A DNA stretch of 64,000 nt from Desulfonatronospira thiodismutans ASO3-1 (GCF_000174435.1 NZ_ACJN02000003.1:574263-638262); one strand, 5' to 3'; shown: positions 35,523 to 43,967, counted from the stretch's first letter. The notes: generated from the letters alone by a model not told the origin. Made by a program: numbers and translations.

Positions 35523-36383
35523 TTACTGCGATTCCTTTACTGGAATATACCCGAGATCACGCACAGCTTCCTGACCTGTGCGCCCCAGACAAAAATCCAG
35601 AAAACCCTGCACCAGATCTTTGTTTTCTTCTTTATAAACCAGGTTAAGCTCCCTGCTGATGGGATAATCTCCAGCGACTATGCTGTCACGGTCCATGGAA
35701 TAACCTTCAAGCTCCAGAATTTTGACAGGCATACCTTTATCCCGCAGATACTCGGAGGCGCCCAGGGACATATATCCCACCCCTCCGGGCATTCCAGCCA
35801 CCAGGGTCACCCCGTCAAGATTGGAAGCGATTTCGTAGGCGGATTCATCCACCCGCCCATTCTCACCGTCTTCAGGATTGTCTGGATGATGTATCCCTGT
35901 ATATTTTTCGAACAGATCAAGAGTAGAGCGGCCCATTTCCTTTGTAACCAGCACCACGCTGCGCTCCCAGTTCGTCAGTTCATTCCAGTTTTTTGTCTCC
36001 CCGCGAAAAAGCCTGACAGCAGTATCGCGGTCTATACTCTCAACAGGATTGCGTTTATTCACAATGAAAACCAGGGCGTCTTTGCCTATGGTCACGTATT
36101 CCAGCTCTTTTTTTTCTTCCGGCGTCAAAGCCCTGGATACAGCCCCAAGAGGTCCATGCCCCTGAAGAACATGTTCAATTCCTCTGCTGCTGCCGCCTCC
36201 CTGGATCTGAACTGTCTGCCCGCTTTTGTGCTGATAATCGTCAGCCAGAACTTCAAGCACCGGCTGAATGGTGGTCGCCCCGGCAATGTTCAGCACATTC
36301 TGCTCAGCACTGTCTGAGGGCGCTGCCGAACAAAACAGAAATCCAAGAGCAAAAAACCCCATTATCATTACCTTAAACTGCAT
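35523..36383 (-). CDS. PstS-like periplasmic substrate-binding protein
   Basis: A 286-residue secreted protein with the PstS-family pattern: LNIAGATTIQPVLEVLADDYQ, IQGGGSSRGIEHV, AVSRALTPEE and KDALVFIVNKRNPV. GGGSSRG is the anion-binding loop. ATG 36383 (MQFKVMIMGFF) is preferred because GAGGTG lies six bases upstream. The upstream ATG at 36416 lacks an RBS. No pstCAB follows, so like the nearby PhnD homologue it may be a sensor component. Confidence 0.85.
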   Translation of the reverse strand: MQFKVMIMGFFALGFLFCSAAPSDSAEQNVLNIAGATTIQPVLEVLADDYQHKSGQTVQIQGGGSSRGIEHVLQGHGPLGAVSRALTPEEKKELEYVTIGKDALVFIVNKRNPVESIDRDTAVRLFRGETKNWNELTNWERSVVLVTKEMGRSTLDLFEKYTGIHHPDNPEDGENGRVDESAYEIASNLDGVTLVAGMPGGVGYMSLGASEYLRDKGMPVKILELEGYSMDRDSIVAGDYPISRELNLVYKEENKDLVQGFLDFCLGRTGQEAVRDLGYIPVKESQ

Positions 36384-36532
36384 CTTCAACACCTCATTTT
36401 TAAGTTGTATTATCATGGCCAGGACAGAAGAAAGCTCTCGTGCAACACTCTGGATTTATAGCTTTTTTCAATCATCAAATGTCTATGTGTGCTCACGCTG
36501 TAACCCTTTGAATCCATGAAGCATTCCTCTTC

Positions 36533-36699
36533 CACTGTTAACACTACAGCGAAACTTATAAAAGAGTATGGTATTTCAATTGGGGACAGGCACCCCCGCA
36601 CTTATTTTTCTGAAGGATGATTAACAGGTTTTAAAAATAAGTGCGGGGAGAGCCAGTCCCCGGAGGTCAATCATAAGTTTCGCTGTAGTGTTAACAGTG
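36533..36699. mobile_element. MITE-like element with 27-bp terminal inverted repeats
   Basis: The ends 36533-36559 and 36673-36699 are perfect 27-bp inverted repeats. Inside is a second hairpin built on CCCCGCACTTATTTTT and its complement, plus GGGGACAG/GTCCCC. There is no coding capacity. It is probably a non-autonomous REP/MITE element. Confidence 0.85.
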
Positions 36700-36766
36700 A
36701 ACCGATAACTCTTAACTCTCCAGCCATGGCGGATAAATGCACAAGCTGACCGGATTCTTGAACATC

Positions 36767-37135
36767 TCAGCCGTCCTGAAGGTCGAAAAGGCTGTGCAGG
36801 CAGTACTGCAATTCTCTGCTATGAGCAGGCTTGCCCAGTACAGCAAATATGTCCGAGCGCATGGATTCCTTTAGTTCAGGATGATATCTTTTGGAGGAAA
36901 GTCCTATAATCCAGGCCTGACCGGTCATTTTACGCAACCAGTAAATAGAATTGTTGCTCACACAGGGCAGATCCAGATCAAGAAAGACAATTGAGTACTC
37001 TCCCTTGGTTTCAGGCTCCTTTAGCTCTTGCATGCTGCTGATTTTTGTCACCTGAACCCCGTAATCCACCAGCATGTTCTGTACTTGCTCATCATGATCC
37101 TCTGTGGATATAAACAGGACTTGGCTTGTGGTCAT
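36767..37135 (-). CDS. Single-domain response-regulator receiver
   Basis: A 122-residue protein with a CheY-like fold: an acidic position at TEDHDE, the phospho-acceptor Asp in VFLDLDLP and Lys in LGKPAHS. There is no output domain. The kinase partner is not adjacent. The gene is isolated between repeat-rich intergenic regions. Confidence 0.75.
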   Translation of the reverse strand: MTTSQVLFISTEDHDEQVQNMLVDYGVQVTKISSMQELKEPETKGEYSIVFLDLDLPCVSNNSIYWLRKMTGQAWIIGLSSKRYHPELKESMRSDIFAVLGKPAHSRELQYCLHSLFDLQDG

Positions 37136-37642
37136 ACTTTACAACTCCTGAAGATTATGCCTCTAACAACCTGACACCGGCATAAGATGACCCCCGGGCA
37201 GAGATTTCACTGCACTCAGCGGTCAGGCCTCCTTGATCTACTGCCTGTGAACCTCTCTGGATAATAAGCCTTTGCTGCAGAGCTTTTTTTTGCACCTTGC
37301 AACGACCTTTTCCACACCTGTACCAAGGCAATTTCTGTTCCAGTACAGGCACCCATTCAATACGTAAGTCTATACCTGGTAACAAATTGAAATATATGTT
37401 TTTATTGCAGGCAACCCTGAAGTTCTCTCCTGCTGCAAAAACTTAAATGCAGATATTGTGTACAGAAACAATACACCATGTCTGGCCAAAACCGAACAGT
37501 AAAACGCCGGCCGGTACCTGCCCCCTGAATGGTTACGACAAAATTATCATCTTGAATTTCAGCACGTTCTTATTTAATAAAGGGGCAGTAACCGCATGTA
37601 ATCATTGCTTCTGGTGAGCTGAAAAAAAACAAATACACCCGC
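37136..37642. other. Intergenic region with a lone CCCCCTGAATGGTTAC motif
   Basis: I see no convincing gene. At about 37518-37537 lies TACCTGCCCCCTGAATGG followed by TTAC, the end sequence of the element family at 46747-46924, with a near copy at about 14245-14268. Confidence 0.5.
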
Positions 37643-38500
37643 GTGGCGGAGATTCAGGAGACCGGAGTGCTGCAAAGGGCCGCAGTCAAAATAAGTCTTA
37701 AGGAACCCCGAAAGAGACTTATGCACATGTTCGAGTTTCTGGGAAACTTCGGGACCAAGGATGTTCACCTTATCCACGCGGCTCCCAAAATCACTTCCCA
37801 GCAGCGCAGCGACATTGAAGAACAGTTGGAAAAAACCGCCAAAGACGCCACCAACTTCGGTTTCAACGTTTACACGCATATCCGCCGCGGACATGTTCCC
37901 ACCACTATAATCGAGACGGCTCAGGAGAAAAAAGCCGACTTCATCGCCATTTACTGGACACCCAAGTCCCTTTTCCGCAACGCCCTGCTGGGCAATATCG
38001 ACTCGGACATACTCCGCCTGAGCAATCTCCCTGTGTTTATCTACAATCACGGTCTATTCAAGTCTTCGGTCAACCTGGAGCAGGTCCTGTACGCCACTGA
38101 CTGCAAACATACAGACGCTGCAGTTCTGCCTTACCTGGTGGACCGCAGATTCACGGCAAGCAGGCTCTTCATCCTTCATGTGGGGGAAAGGGCCCCTGAC
38201 CCGGTCACTGAAGAAAAACGCAGAAAGAATGTGCTGGACAGCCTCAATGCCCTGGCCATCGAGTGCTCACATGCCTATAATGAGGTTCAGCCTCTAGAGA
38301 CACTCGGCCAGGTAAGCAAGCAGATAGTCAAGCAGGCGGCAACGCTGGATGTTGATCTCATTGTCGCAGGCAAGTCGGACAAATCAGGCACAGTAAGCCA
38401 GATGCTGGGTTCCACTGCGGAAATACTTCCCCACAAGGCCGGGCGTAGCATTTTCATAATACCCGATGCCTGCAGACTGCCTGCATGCAAAAACTACTAA
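37643..38500 (+). CDS. Tandem universal stress protein next to a BCCT transporter
   Basis: A 285-residue protein with two Usp-like halves; the second ends VDLIVAGKSDKSGTVSQMLGSTAEILPHKAGRSIFIIP, close to the ATP-loop pattern. GTG 37643 is the first usual start, but the frame is open back to 37592 with no RBS, so the true start is uncertain. It ends 12 bases before the betaine-type transporter, as in halophiles where Usp proteins accompany osmolyte carriers. Confidence 0.75.
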   Translation: MAEIQETGVLQRAAVKISLKEPRKRLMHMFEFLGNFGTKDVHLIHAAPKITSQQRSDIEEQLEKTAKDATNFGFNVYTHIRRGHVPTTIIETAQEKKADFIAIYWTPKSLFRNALLGNIDSDILRLSNLPVFIYNHGLFKSSVNLEQVLYATDCKHTDAAVLPYLVDRRFTASRLFILHVGERAPDPVTEEKRRKNVLDSLNALAIECSHAYNEVQPLETLGQVSKQIVKQAATLDVDLIVAGKSDKSGTVSQMLGSTAEILPHKAGRSIFIIPDACRLPACKNY

Positions 38501-38512
38501 GGACCCAGAGCC

Positions 38513-40009
38513 ATGACTCTCAAAAACAATATAGTGTTTGTAATATCTCTGCTGGCCATTCTCGTGGTGATCCTGGCAGGTATTTTTTCAGCCGATGCTC
38601 TGGACAGATGGTCTGCCTGGCTGCATGGTGAAATCATCAGCAATTTCGGCTGGTTTTATTTAATTGCCACCTTTGTGTTTCTGGTTTTCAGCCTGTACAT
38701 GGCCCTTAGCAAATACGGCCATATCAAACTGGGCATGGACCATGAAAAACCCAGGTTTTCCTATTTCGGATGGGCAAGCATGCTCTTTGCCGCAGGCATG
38801 GGCATCGGGCTGATATTCTGGAGCGTGGCCGAGCCCATGAGCCACTACATGAGCCCGCCTGGATTTATTGAGCCAAACACTCCCGAGGCGGCCAGGTTCG
38901 CCATGCTGCACAGCTTTTTCCACTGGGGCGTGCATCCCTGGGCTGTATACATTGTCATGAGCCTGTGTATAGCCTATTTTTCCTTCAGGCGGGGGATGCC
39001 CCCGCTCATCTCCAGCTGCTTTTACCCTCTCATCGGCGACAGGATAAACGGTTTTGCAGGATACTTAATCGATATCCTTGCAGTATTTGCCACGGTTTTC
39101 GGCATTGTGACCTCCCTGGGCCTGGGAGCCATGCAGATCAACAGCGGCCTGGCCTCGATACTTCCCTTTGAGGCCGATATCTTCAGCACCCTGATCATCA
39201 TCGGCATTATTACGGTCATCTTCATGGGTTCCAGCATGGCCGGGCTGGACAAAGGCATGCAGATAATGAGCAAGGGCAATGTCATGCTGGCTGTGCTGCT
39301 GCTTGCAATCATGCTCGTGCTGGGTCCCACCAACATGATCCTGAATATCTTTATCAGCACGACTTCCGACTACATCACCGCCCTTTTCAATATAAGCCTT
39401 ACCGCCAACCCTTTCATAGGCCTGGAATGGACTCAGGACTGGACTCTTTTCTACTGGGCCTGGTGGATATCCTGGTCTCCATTCGTGGGCCTGTTTATAG
39501 CCAGCATATCCCGGGGACGGACCATCCGCGAGTTTATAACCGGAGCCCTTCTTATACCCACCGGGCTTACCTTTGTCTGGTTCAGCGTGTTCGGCGGGAC
39601 CGCCTTCAGCCTGGAACTGGGCAATAATGCAGGTATAGCCGCTGCTGTAGCCCATGACGTTTCCACCGGGCTTTTTCAGTTATATGCGTTTTACCCCCTG
39701 AGCGAAATCCTCACCCTCATCACCATACTGCTCCTGGTGATATTCTTCGTGACCTCGGCGGATGCAGCCACCTTTGTGCTCAGCCTCATGACTTCCAGGG
39801 GCATGGCCGATCCCCCTACAGGCAAGAAAATCATCTGGGGGTTGACCGTTTCGGTAACTGCAGCCATACTGCTCCTGGCCGGAGGCCTGGAAGGACTGCA
39901 GCGCATGGCCATTGCAGCGGCCCTGCCCTTTTCCGCCATCATGCTTCTCATGTGCGCCTGCCTGCTCAAAGGTCTGCGCTATGAATTCCGGTATGAGAGA
40001 AAGGTTTAA
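38513..40009 (+). CDS. BCCT-family betaine/choline/carnitine transporter
   Basis: A 498-residue, 12-helix transporter. The BCCT glycine-rich segment AAGMGIGLIFWSVAEP and the signature tryptophan stretch FYWAWWISWSPFVGLFIASISRGRT are both clear. It imports glycine betaine or a similar compatible solute, driven by Na+ or H+, fitting a saline habitat. It forms a pair with the upstream Usp gene. Confidence 0.93.
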   Translation: MTLKNNIVFVISLLAILVVILAGIFSADALDRWSAWLHGEIISNFGWFYLIATFVFLVFSLYMALSKYGHIKLGMDHEKPRFSYFGWASMLFAAGMGIGLIFWSVAEPMSHYMSPPGFIEPNTPEAARFAMLHSFFHWGVHPWAVYIVMSLCIAYFSFRRGMPPLISSCFYPLIGDRINGFAGYLIDILAVFATVFGIVTSLGLGAMQINSGLASILPFEADIFSTLIIIGIITVIFMGSSMAGLDKGMQIMSKGNVMLAVLLLAIMLVLGPTNMILNIFISTTSDYITALFNISLTANPFIGLEWTQDWTLFYWAWWISWSPFVGLFIASISRGRTIREFITGALLIPTGLTFVWFSVFGGTAFSLELGNNAGIAAAVAHDVSTGLFQLYAFYPLSEILTLITILLLVIFFVTSADAATFVLSLMTSRGMADPPTGKKIIWGLTVSVTAAILLLAGGLEGLQRMAIAAALPFSAIMLLMCACLLKGLRYEFRYERKV

Positions 40010-40042
40010 TAATCCAACAGACCCGGTCATTGTTAACCTGCA

Positions 40043-40415
40043 GTAACTACTCACCATCTGATAAAATTGATCAGTCTAAACGTACCGCTGATATCCAGGG
40101 TCCGGGGGCTTTGCAAACTGGGTCCCGCACTTACTTTTTCTACGTCTGCCCAGTTTTCAAATCAATATTTGCCAAAAAGTAAGTGCGGGATCTGAACGAC
40201 GTAGGAAGCGTTAATCAAAACCGTAAAACACCGAATTTGATTTGAAGAATGTTATAGAAGTTATTCCAGTTTAAAAACTCGTGTACAGGTTTTGATTTAT
40301 GCTTCCTTGGAGCTCGCCCTGTTAAACACCGCATAGCGGTCCTGCTTCGCAGGGTTTAACAGGGTGGATTTTTACGTCCTGTTTGCAAAGTCCCCGGGCC
40401 CTGATGAATAGTTAC
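40043..40415. mobile_element. Structured MITE-like repeat, family A copy 1
   Basis: It shares most of its length with 43640-43961. The ends are GTAACTACTCA / TGAATAGTTAC. Inside are nested inverted repeats: GGGTCCGGGGGCTTTGC with its complement near the right end, AAGCGTTAATCAAAACC with GGTTTTGATTTATGCTT, and a CCCGCACTTACTTTTT hairpin. Copy 1 has an extra stretch of about 50 bases, itself palindromic (CCCTGTTAAAC...GTTTAACAGGG). No coding sequence. Confidence 0.85.
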
Positions 40416-40626
40416 AACCTGGATATCAAAAACAACCTGGCCTCTAAATTTCGAGCCGGATAGTTCCACCTCGTTGCATTCACCCAATGGACATGCGTGT
40501 TGTCCTTGTTGTTGCAGGCGTATGTACTGATTTTGCCAACCATCGCTTCAAAATGCACGTGCCGCTTGACATGAGTTTTACCTGGCTATAATGTATACTC
40601 ACGGATATACATAAGGGAGGCAAATC
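40416..40626. other. Leader of the vapBC module
   Basis: No gene seen. A GGATATC (40431-40437) matches an inverted GATATCC on the other side of the repeat element. An AAGGGAGGC RBS precedes ATG 40627. Confidence 0.4.
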
Positions 40627-40875
40627 ATGAAACTGCAAATATCCAAATGGGGCAACAGCCTGGCGGTTCGTTTACCGGTGGAGTGCACCCGCTCCGCCGG
40701 CTTACAGGAGGGAGATATCGTCGAGGCCAGCATTACCCCAGCTGGCGCCATCACTCTTATACCTGAAAGGAACTTCGATAAGGCGGCCTTTCTGGAGCGT
40801 ATTGCCAGGCTGCACGCCAGCATGCATATGACTGAGCCGGTGGTGGAAAACATGCGCCAGGAGGAACGTTACTGA
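40627..40875 (+). CDS. vapB: VapB-like AbrB-fold antitoxin
   Basis: An 82-residue protein starting KLQISKWGNSLAVRLPVECT, a typical SpoVT/AbrB (MazE-like) DNA-binding domain, with a C-terminal toxin-binding tail. Its TGA overlaps the toxin ATG (TGATG). It acts as antitoxin and autorepressor. Confidence 0.88.
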   Translation: MKLQISKWGNSLAVRLPVECTRSAGLQEGDIVEASITPAGAITLIPERNFDKAAFLERIARLHASMHMTEPVVENMRQEERY

Positions 40876-41297
40876 TGGTATATGTGGACACCAGCGCCAT
40901 CGTCGCGCTGCTGACACTCGAACCGAAAACAGAGCAGGTTATCTCCTGGTATGCCAGGCTGCATGACATGCCTGCCGGCTCTGACTGGCTGTTGACTGAA
41001 TTTTCCAGTGCTGTATCAATCAAGTTGCGCACCGGCCGGATTAACGAGGCAACCGCAAAGCTGGTACGCAAGGAATTTGATTCACTGGTGGATGGCGGAC
41101 TGCGTATTGTGCCGGTCAGCCGTAATGCCTACAGACAGGCCGCGGCCATGATCAGACGACGTGAAAGCGGGCTGCGATCCGGTGATGCCTTGCATCTTGC
41201 TGTCGCTCTGGAACTCGGCGCAAGCCACATGGCGACCCTGGACTGTACGCTGGCAGCCAACGCAAAAAACCATGGACTGGAGTTGGTGGAAATTTGA
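40875..41297 (+). CDS. vapC: VapC-like PIN-domain toxin
   Basis: A 140-residue PIN-domain ribonuclease with the acidic quartet visible: VDTSAIVAL (Asp), TEFSSAVS (Glu), SGDALHLAVA (Asp) and ATLDCTLAANAK (Asp). It is translationally coupled to vapB. Confidence 0.9.
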   Translation: MVYVDTSAIVALLTLEPKTEQVISWYARLHDMPAGSDWLLTEFSSAVSIKLRTGRINEATAKLVRKEFDSLVDGGLRIVPVSRNAYRQAAAMIRRRESGLRSGDALHLAVALELGASHMATLDCTLAANAKNHGLELVEI

Positions 41298-41310
41298 CAG
41301 GACGAACCTG

Positions 41311-41478
41311 CTACTCGTCGGTTCTTTGCTCCGGAGTCGGGCAGCAGGGGGCCATAAATTCATCCAGTGTAATTCCGGGCTTTTTTTCTTTTTCCTTGGC
41401 AGACTGCCAAGGCGGACTCCAGGCTCAGGTCTGCCCCTGGGTTATGGTTTGTGTTTCCTTGTTTTGCTCTTGACTCAT
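41311..41478 (-). CDS. Candidate 55-residue selenoprotein downstream of hgcB
   Basis: ATG 41478 has GGAGG seven bases upstream. Seventeen codons lead to an in-frame TGA (41427-41425), and the frame then continues 37 codons to TAG 41313-41311. Read with Sec the peptide runs MSQEQNKE...GQT-U-AWSPPW...DEFMAPCCPTPEQ. A perfect 8-bp hairpin with a GTC loop begins 12 bases after the UGA; it is not a terminator, since no T run follows on either strand. It lies 100 bases after hgcB in the same direction. A vicinal CC near the end recalls the HgcB tail. I do not recognise the family, and it could be a 17-codon ORF. Confidence 0.5.
41394..41427 (-). promoter_or_regulatory. UGA and SECIS-like hairpin in the small ORF after hgcB
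   Basis: Minus strand: UGA 41427-41425, 12-base spacer, stem CCTTGGCA (41412-41405), loop GTC, stem TGCCAAGG (41401-41394). The layout is like the tmcB-like and hgcA sites. Confidence 0.6.
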
Positions 41479-41578
41479 TACAAAACCTCCAGAATAATCA
41501 AAGCTTAGATTCAATGCCTGAGCATTGCATTCATGGTGTTAAAAAAATGAAGTGACCAGTAAAAAATTTTTCGACGTC

Positions 41579-41878
41579 TCAGGTGCAGCAGGAATCCCGG
41601 CGGAAAAAACGTCTCAGAACCGGCATGCCCGCAAGCCAGCTGTTGAGGATGGCTTGGGCGCAGCCCACCCCCGGCCTGACTTTTATGGCTCCGGCCGGAC
41701 AATTCAGAGCGCAGGCCCCGCACTCCATGCAACCGCCCGGGTCCAAAAGTACAGCCTTTTGCTCACCCACATCAAACACCCTGTGGGGACAAACCTGAAC
41801 ACAGCTCCCGCACCCCATACAGAGCCCTGGATCATACTCCAGTGTAAGCACATCTTCCAGATACCTGAAATCCTGCAT
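41579..41878 (-). CDS. hgcB: HgcB, ferredoxin-like mercury methylation protein
   Basis: A 99-residue protein with two 4Fe-4S motifs, CMGCGSCVQVCP and CMECGACALNCP, the conserved GVGCAQAILNSWL segment with its extra Cys, and a C-terminal vicinal CC (DSCCT). All are diagnostic of HgcB, which reduces the corrinoid of HgcA during methylation of Hg(II). Its ATG overlaps the hgcA stop (TAATG). Confidence 0.96.
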   Translation of the reverse strand: MQDFRYLEDVLTLEYDPGLCMGCGSCVQVCPHRVFDVGEQKAVLLDPGGCMECGACALNCPAGAIKVRPGVGCAQAILNSWLAGMPVLRRFFRRDSCCT

Positions 41879-43245
41879 TATGCACCTCCTGCCAAGGGAC
41901 CAAGCCAGCCTGATCCCAGCCAAAGTCCGACCGCAACCAGAATAAGAGCGCCCTGTACCGGCATATACCGGCGCATCTCCCGGTCCACGCCGGAAAGGGA
42001 AGTAAAGGTGGTGGACCCGGTATAATGCATGGCAAACCAGGAGGTAAAAGCCATGCAGGCCGCAGTTGCAGCCAGGCCCTGCAAAAATCCTCCAGGGACA
42101 GCCACTGCCAGGACAAACCCTGTAAGGGCTCCCGCCAGAAGCCCCTTGGCCGCGAATGCCCGGAAATACAGCTGCCTTAAAAACACCGGGACCAGAAAGA
42201 CACCGCCTATAAAACCGGTCCACACCACTGCCCATGCTCCAAGCCCGGACAGTGCCGTGCCCTGCAGGCTGAATCCCCCGGGCCCAAGGGCAGCCAGTAG
42301 CATACACGCCAGCAGGGCCCAGAGCATGAACCTGCGCGCTCCGTAAACTTCCACCAGGGCCACCAGCAAACGCTGCCCCAGGGGAAATTTTATCCGGCGT
42401 AAATCATCAGCAGCCTGCATTTTATTGTCCAGATAGTACGGCAGATCCCTGATTTCCACCGGACCGAACAATGCCTTGAAGCCGCAGAGTCCTCTGATCT
42501 TGTGCCCGGCCACCCCTGGAGCAGCCAGCTGGGGTAGCACCAGTGTCCTGTGGTTTACCACCTGTTCAAGTCCGGCATTTTTCACCTGCCGGGCCACTTC
42601 CCCGGCGTTGAAGCTCTGCTTGCCTGCGGCGCACCAGACATTTATTCCGTATGTCTCCACCACCAGCAACCAGCAGGAAAGACCTGCAAGTTCCCGGCGC
42701 AGGATATCAAAGGTAAGTTTGTAATTGCAGGTAACCAGGACCGGGCTTTGCCCGTCAGGATCACCCAGGGCATACAGCCCGGGAGCCATACGGTAATGAT
42801 CCCGTCCAGGGCCGAGGCGAGCCAGGGCAGCTTTAATCCGGTCCTGGAGACTCAGACGAGGTGACACCCTGGGCACCAGTCCGGCCGGGGTGGACATCCA
42901 GCCGGTTACAAAGGGCCAGGCTCTAAGTCCGGCCCGTTCCCCTGCCGCCTCCGGCGGCAGTTCATTGCGGGGTCCTCAGCATATCTCCTCCCCGGCAGAG
43001 TCATAATCTGGAGAAGCTTGAATCTGCAGACCTCCGGCAAATGGTTGCTGGACACCCCCCTCTTGAAAGCCCCGGACCTTTTCAGGCTGGTCACCAGCAT
43101 CCTCCGGGCAACACGGCGTCCTTTCCAGGGTGCGCTCCAAGGCTTGACTGCCTGCTTCCTCGCCGAATCCGGCAGGATTAGTCCGGCCTCAAGCCTCACC
43201 ACTTTGCCTGGAGTGCTCATCCAGAAAGCCTGCTCTACATTCCAT
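41878..43245 (-). CDS. hgcA: HgcA, corrinoid mercury methyltransferase, with UGA-containing N-terminus
   Basis: The conventional ORF (ATG 42897 to TAA 41878) encodes HgcA: the corrinoid-binding cap helix NVWCAAGK, YKLTFDILR and five C-terminal membrane helices. The HgcA-typical WPFVTGW segment lies upstream of that ATG in the same frame, with no ATG/GTG/TTG between it and TGA 42978-42976. Reading through gives ...EEIC-U-GPRNEL; a perfect 8-bp hairpin starts 15 bases after the UGA. The frame continues upstream through a second TGA (43191) with a weaker hairpin to ATG 43245 (AGGA seven bases upstream). This predicts 455 residues with Sec at 19 and 90. Alternative: a start at ATG 42982 (strong RBS) plus a frameshift. 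Identity is sure; the N-terminus is not. Confidence 0.85.
42942..42978 (-). promoter_or_regulatory. UGA and SECIS-like hairpin in hgcA (proximal site)
   Basis: Minus strand: UGA 42978-42976, 15-base spacer, stem CTGCCGCC (42960-42953), loop GGA, stem GGCGGCAG (42949-42942). Flanking CCCC and GGG could extend pairing. Spacing, stem and loop length equal those of the tmcB-like site. Confidence 0.65.
43158..43191 (-). promoter_or_regulatory. Second in-frame UGA and weaker hairpin upstream of hgcA
   Basis: Minus strand: UGA 43191-43189, 12-base spacer, then CCTGCCG-GATT-CGGC(G)AGG (43176-43158), seven base pairs with one bulged G. The frame is continuous with hgcA. It is less convincing than the proximal site. 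Confidence 0.4.
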
Positions 43246-43334
43246 TCTGTTATCCTGCATAGTATTTATTGTCATTTTTACGGCGAACCCGTCTTATGGT
43301 TTTAAGACATAGCCACCAGATCCTACTGTGTTTC

Positions 43335-43361
43335 CATCCGGAAAGTCTTTTTTTCCGGATG
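43335..43361. repeat. CATCCGGAAA hairpin (REP-like)
   Basis: CATCCGGAAA and TTTTCCGGATG arms around a T-rich loop, just past the thioredoxin-like gene stop. Same core as the hairpins at 31255 and 47482. Confidence 0.6.
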
Positions 43362-43367
43362 TTAAAA

Positions 43368-43616
43368 CTACTGTGCGGCTTCTGTGGTCAGTATCTGAGT
43401 TATTTCCGCCTTGGTGGGCACCTTGCCCGAAACCTTTACCTTGCCGTTTACTATCATCCCCGGAGTGGTCATGATGCCCGTCTGGACTATTTCTGAAAAG
43501 TCGGTGATCTTGCTCACCTGCGCATCCATGCCCATCTCGGCAACAACTTCATTTACCAAATCCTCCAGCTGCTTGCATTTGGCGCAACCAGGGCCTGCAA
43601 CCTTGATTTCCATCAT
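43368..43616 (-). CDS. TM0996/MtTrx-like small thioredoxin of the arsenic operon
   Basis: An 82-residue glutaredoxin-like thioredoxin (redox-active disulfide protein 2 family) with the active site GPGCAKCKQL near residue 11 and the cis-Pro loop IMTTPGMIVNGKV. Such proteins often accompany arsenic permeases. GGAGG precedes the first ATG. It is the last gene of the arsR-acr3-permease set, separated from the permease by a repeat element. Confidence 0.9.
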   Translation of the reverse strand: MMEIKVAGPGCAKCKQLEDLVNEVVAEMGMDAQVSKITDFSEIVQTGIMTTPGMIVNGKVKVSGKVPTKAEITQILTTEAAQ

Positions 43617-43639
43617 ATTTTCCTCCTTTTTGTCAGCTT

Positions 43640-43961
43640 GTACCTACTTATCGCCTGATGAAACTGACCAATCTAAGCTCATCGCCTGATATTTAGGGTC
43701 AGGGGGCTTTGCAAACTGGGTCCCGCACTTACTTTTTCTACGTCTGCCCAGTTTTCAAATCAATATTTGCCAAAAAGTAAGTGCGGGATCTGAACGACGT
43801 AGGAAGCGTTAATCAAAACCGTAATACACCGAACTTGATTCAAAGTATGTTACAGGAAATATCCTGGCTATCAAACCCGTGTGTAGGTTTTGATTTACGC
43901 TTCCTTGGAGTGAGTCTTTACGTCCTGTTTGCAAAGCCCCCGGACCCTGATGAATAGTTGC
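43640..43961. mobile_element. Structured MITE-like repeat, family A copy 2
   Basis: Homologous to 40043-40415 with the same nested inverted repeats (GCTTTGCAAAC/GTTTGCAAAGC, AAGCGTTAATCAAAACC/GGTTTTGATTTACGCTT, CCCGCACTTACTTTTT hairpin), but without the extra palindromic stretch of copy 1. It lies inside the arsenic operon, between the permease and thioredoxin genes. Confidence 0.85.
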
Positions 43962-43967
43962 ATCAGC

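Noticed and set aside
41394-41412. Hairpin after hgcB as a transcription terminator
   Set aside because: On the minus strand it is followed by an A-rich stretch and on the plus strand by GC-rich sequence. The T run precedes it, so it does not suit a terminator in either direction.
41579-42307. Long minus-strand frame reaching hgcB from inside hgcA
   Set aside because: Only its last 99 codons are HgcB. The upstream part is a shifted reading of hgcA, and ATG 41878 overlaps the hgcA stop as a normal coupled start.
42906-43220. A 104-codon minus-strand frame overlapping the region upstream of hgcA
   Set aside because: It is very basic, has no recognisable family and a poor RBS. The alternative frame is continuous with hgcA, acidic and contains PCCP, so it is preferred, although third-position GC slightly favours the rejected frame.
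43335-43361. SECIS element for the TM0996-like thioredoxin
   Set aside because: It lies after the stop, the active site has two ordinary Cys codons, and the same hairpin recurs as a dispersed repeat.
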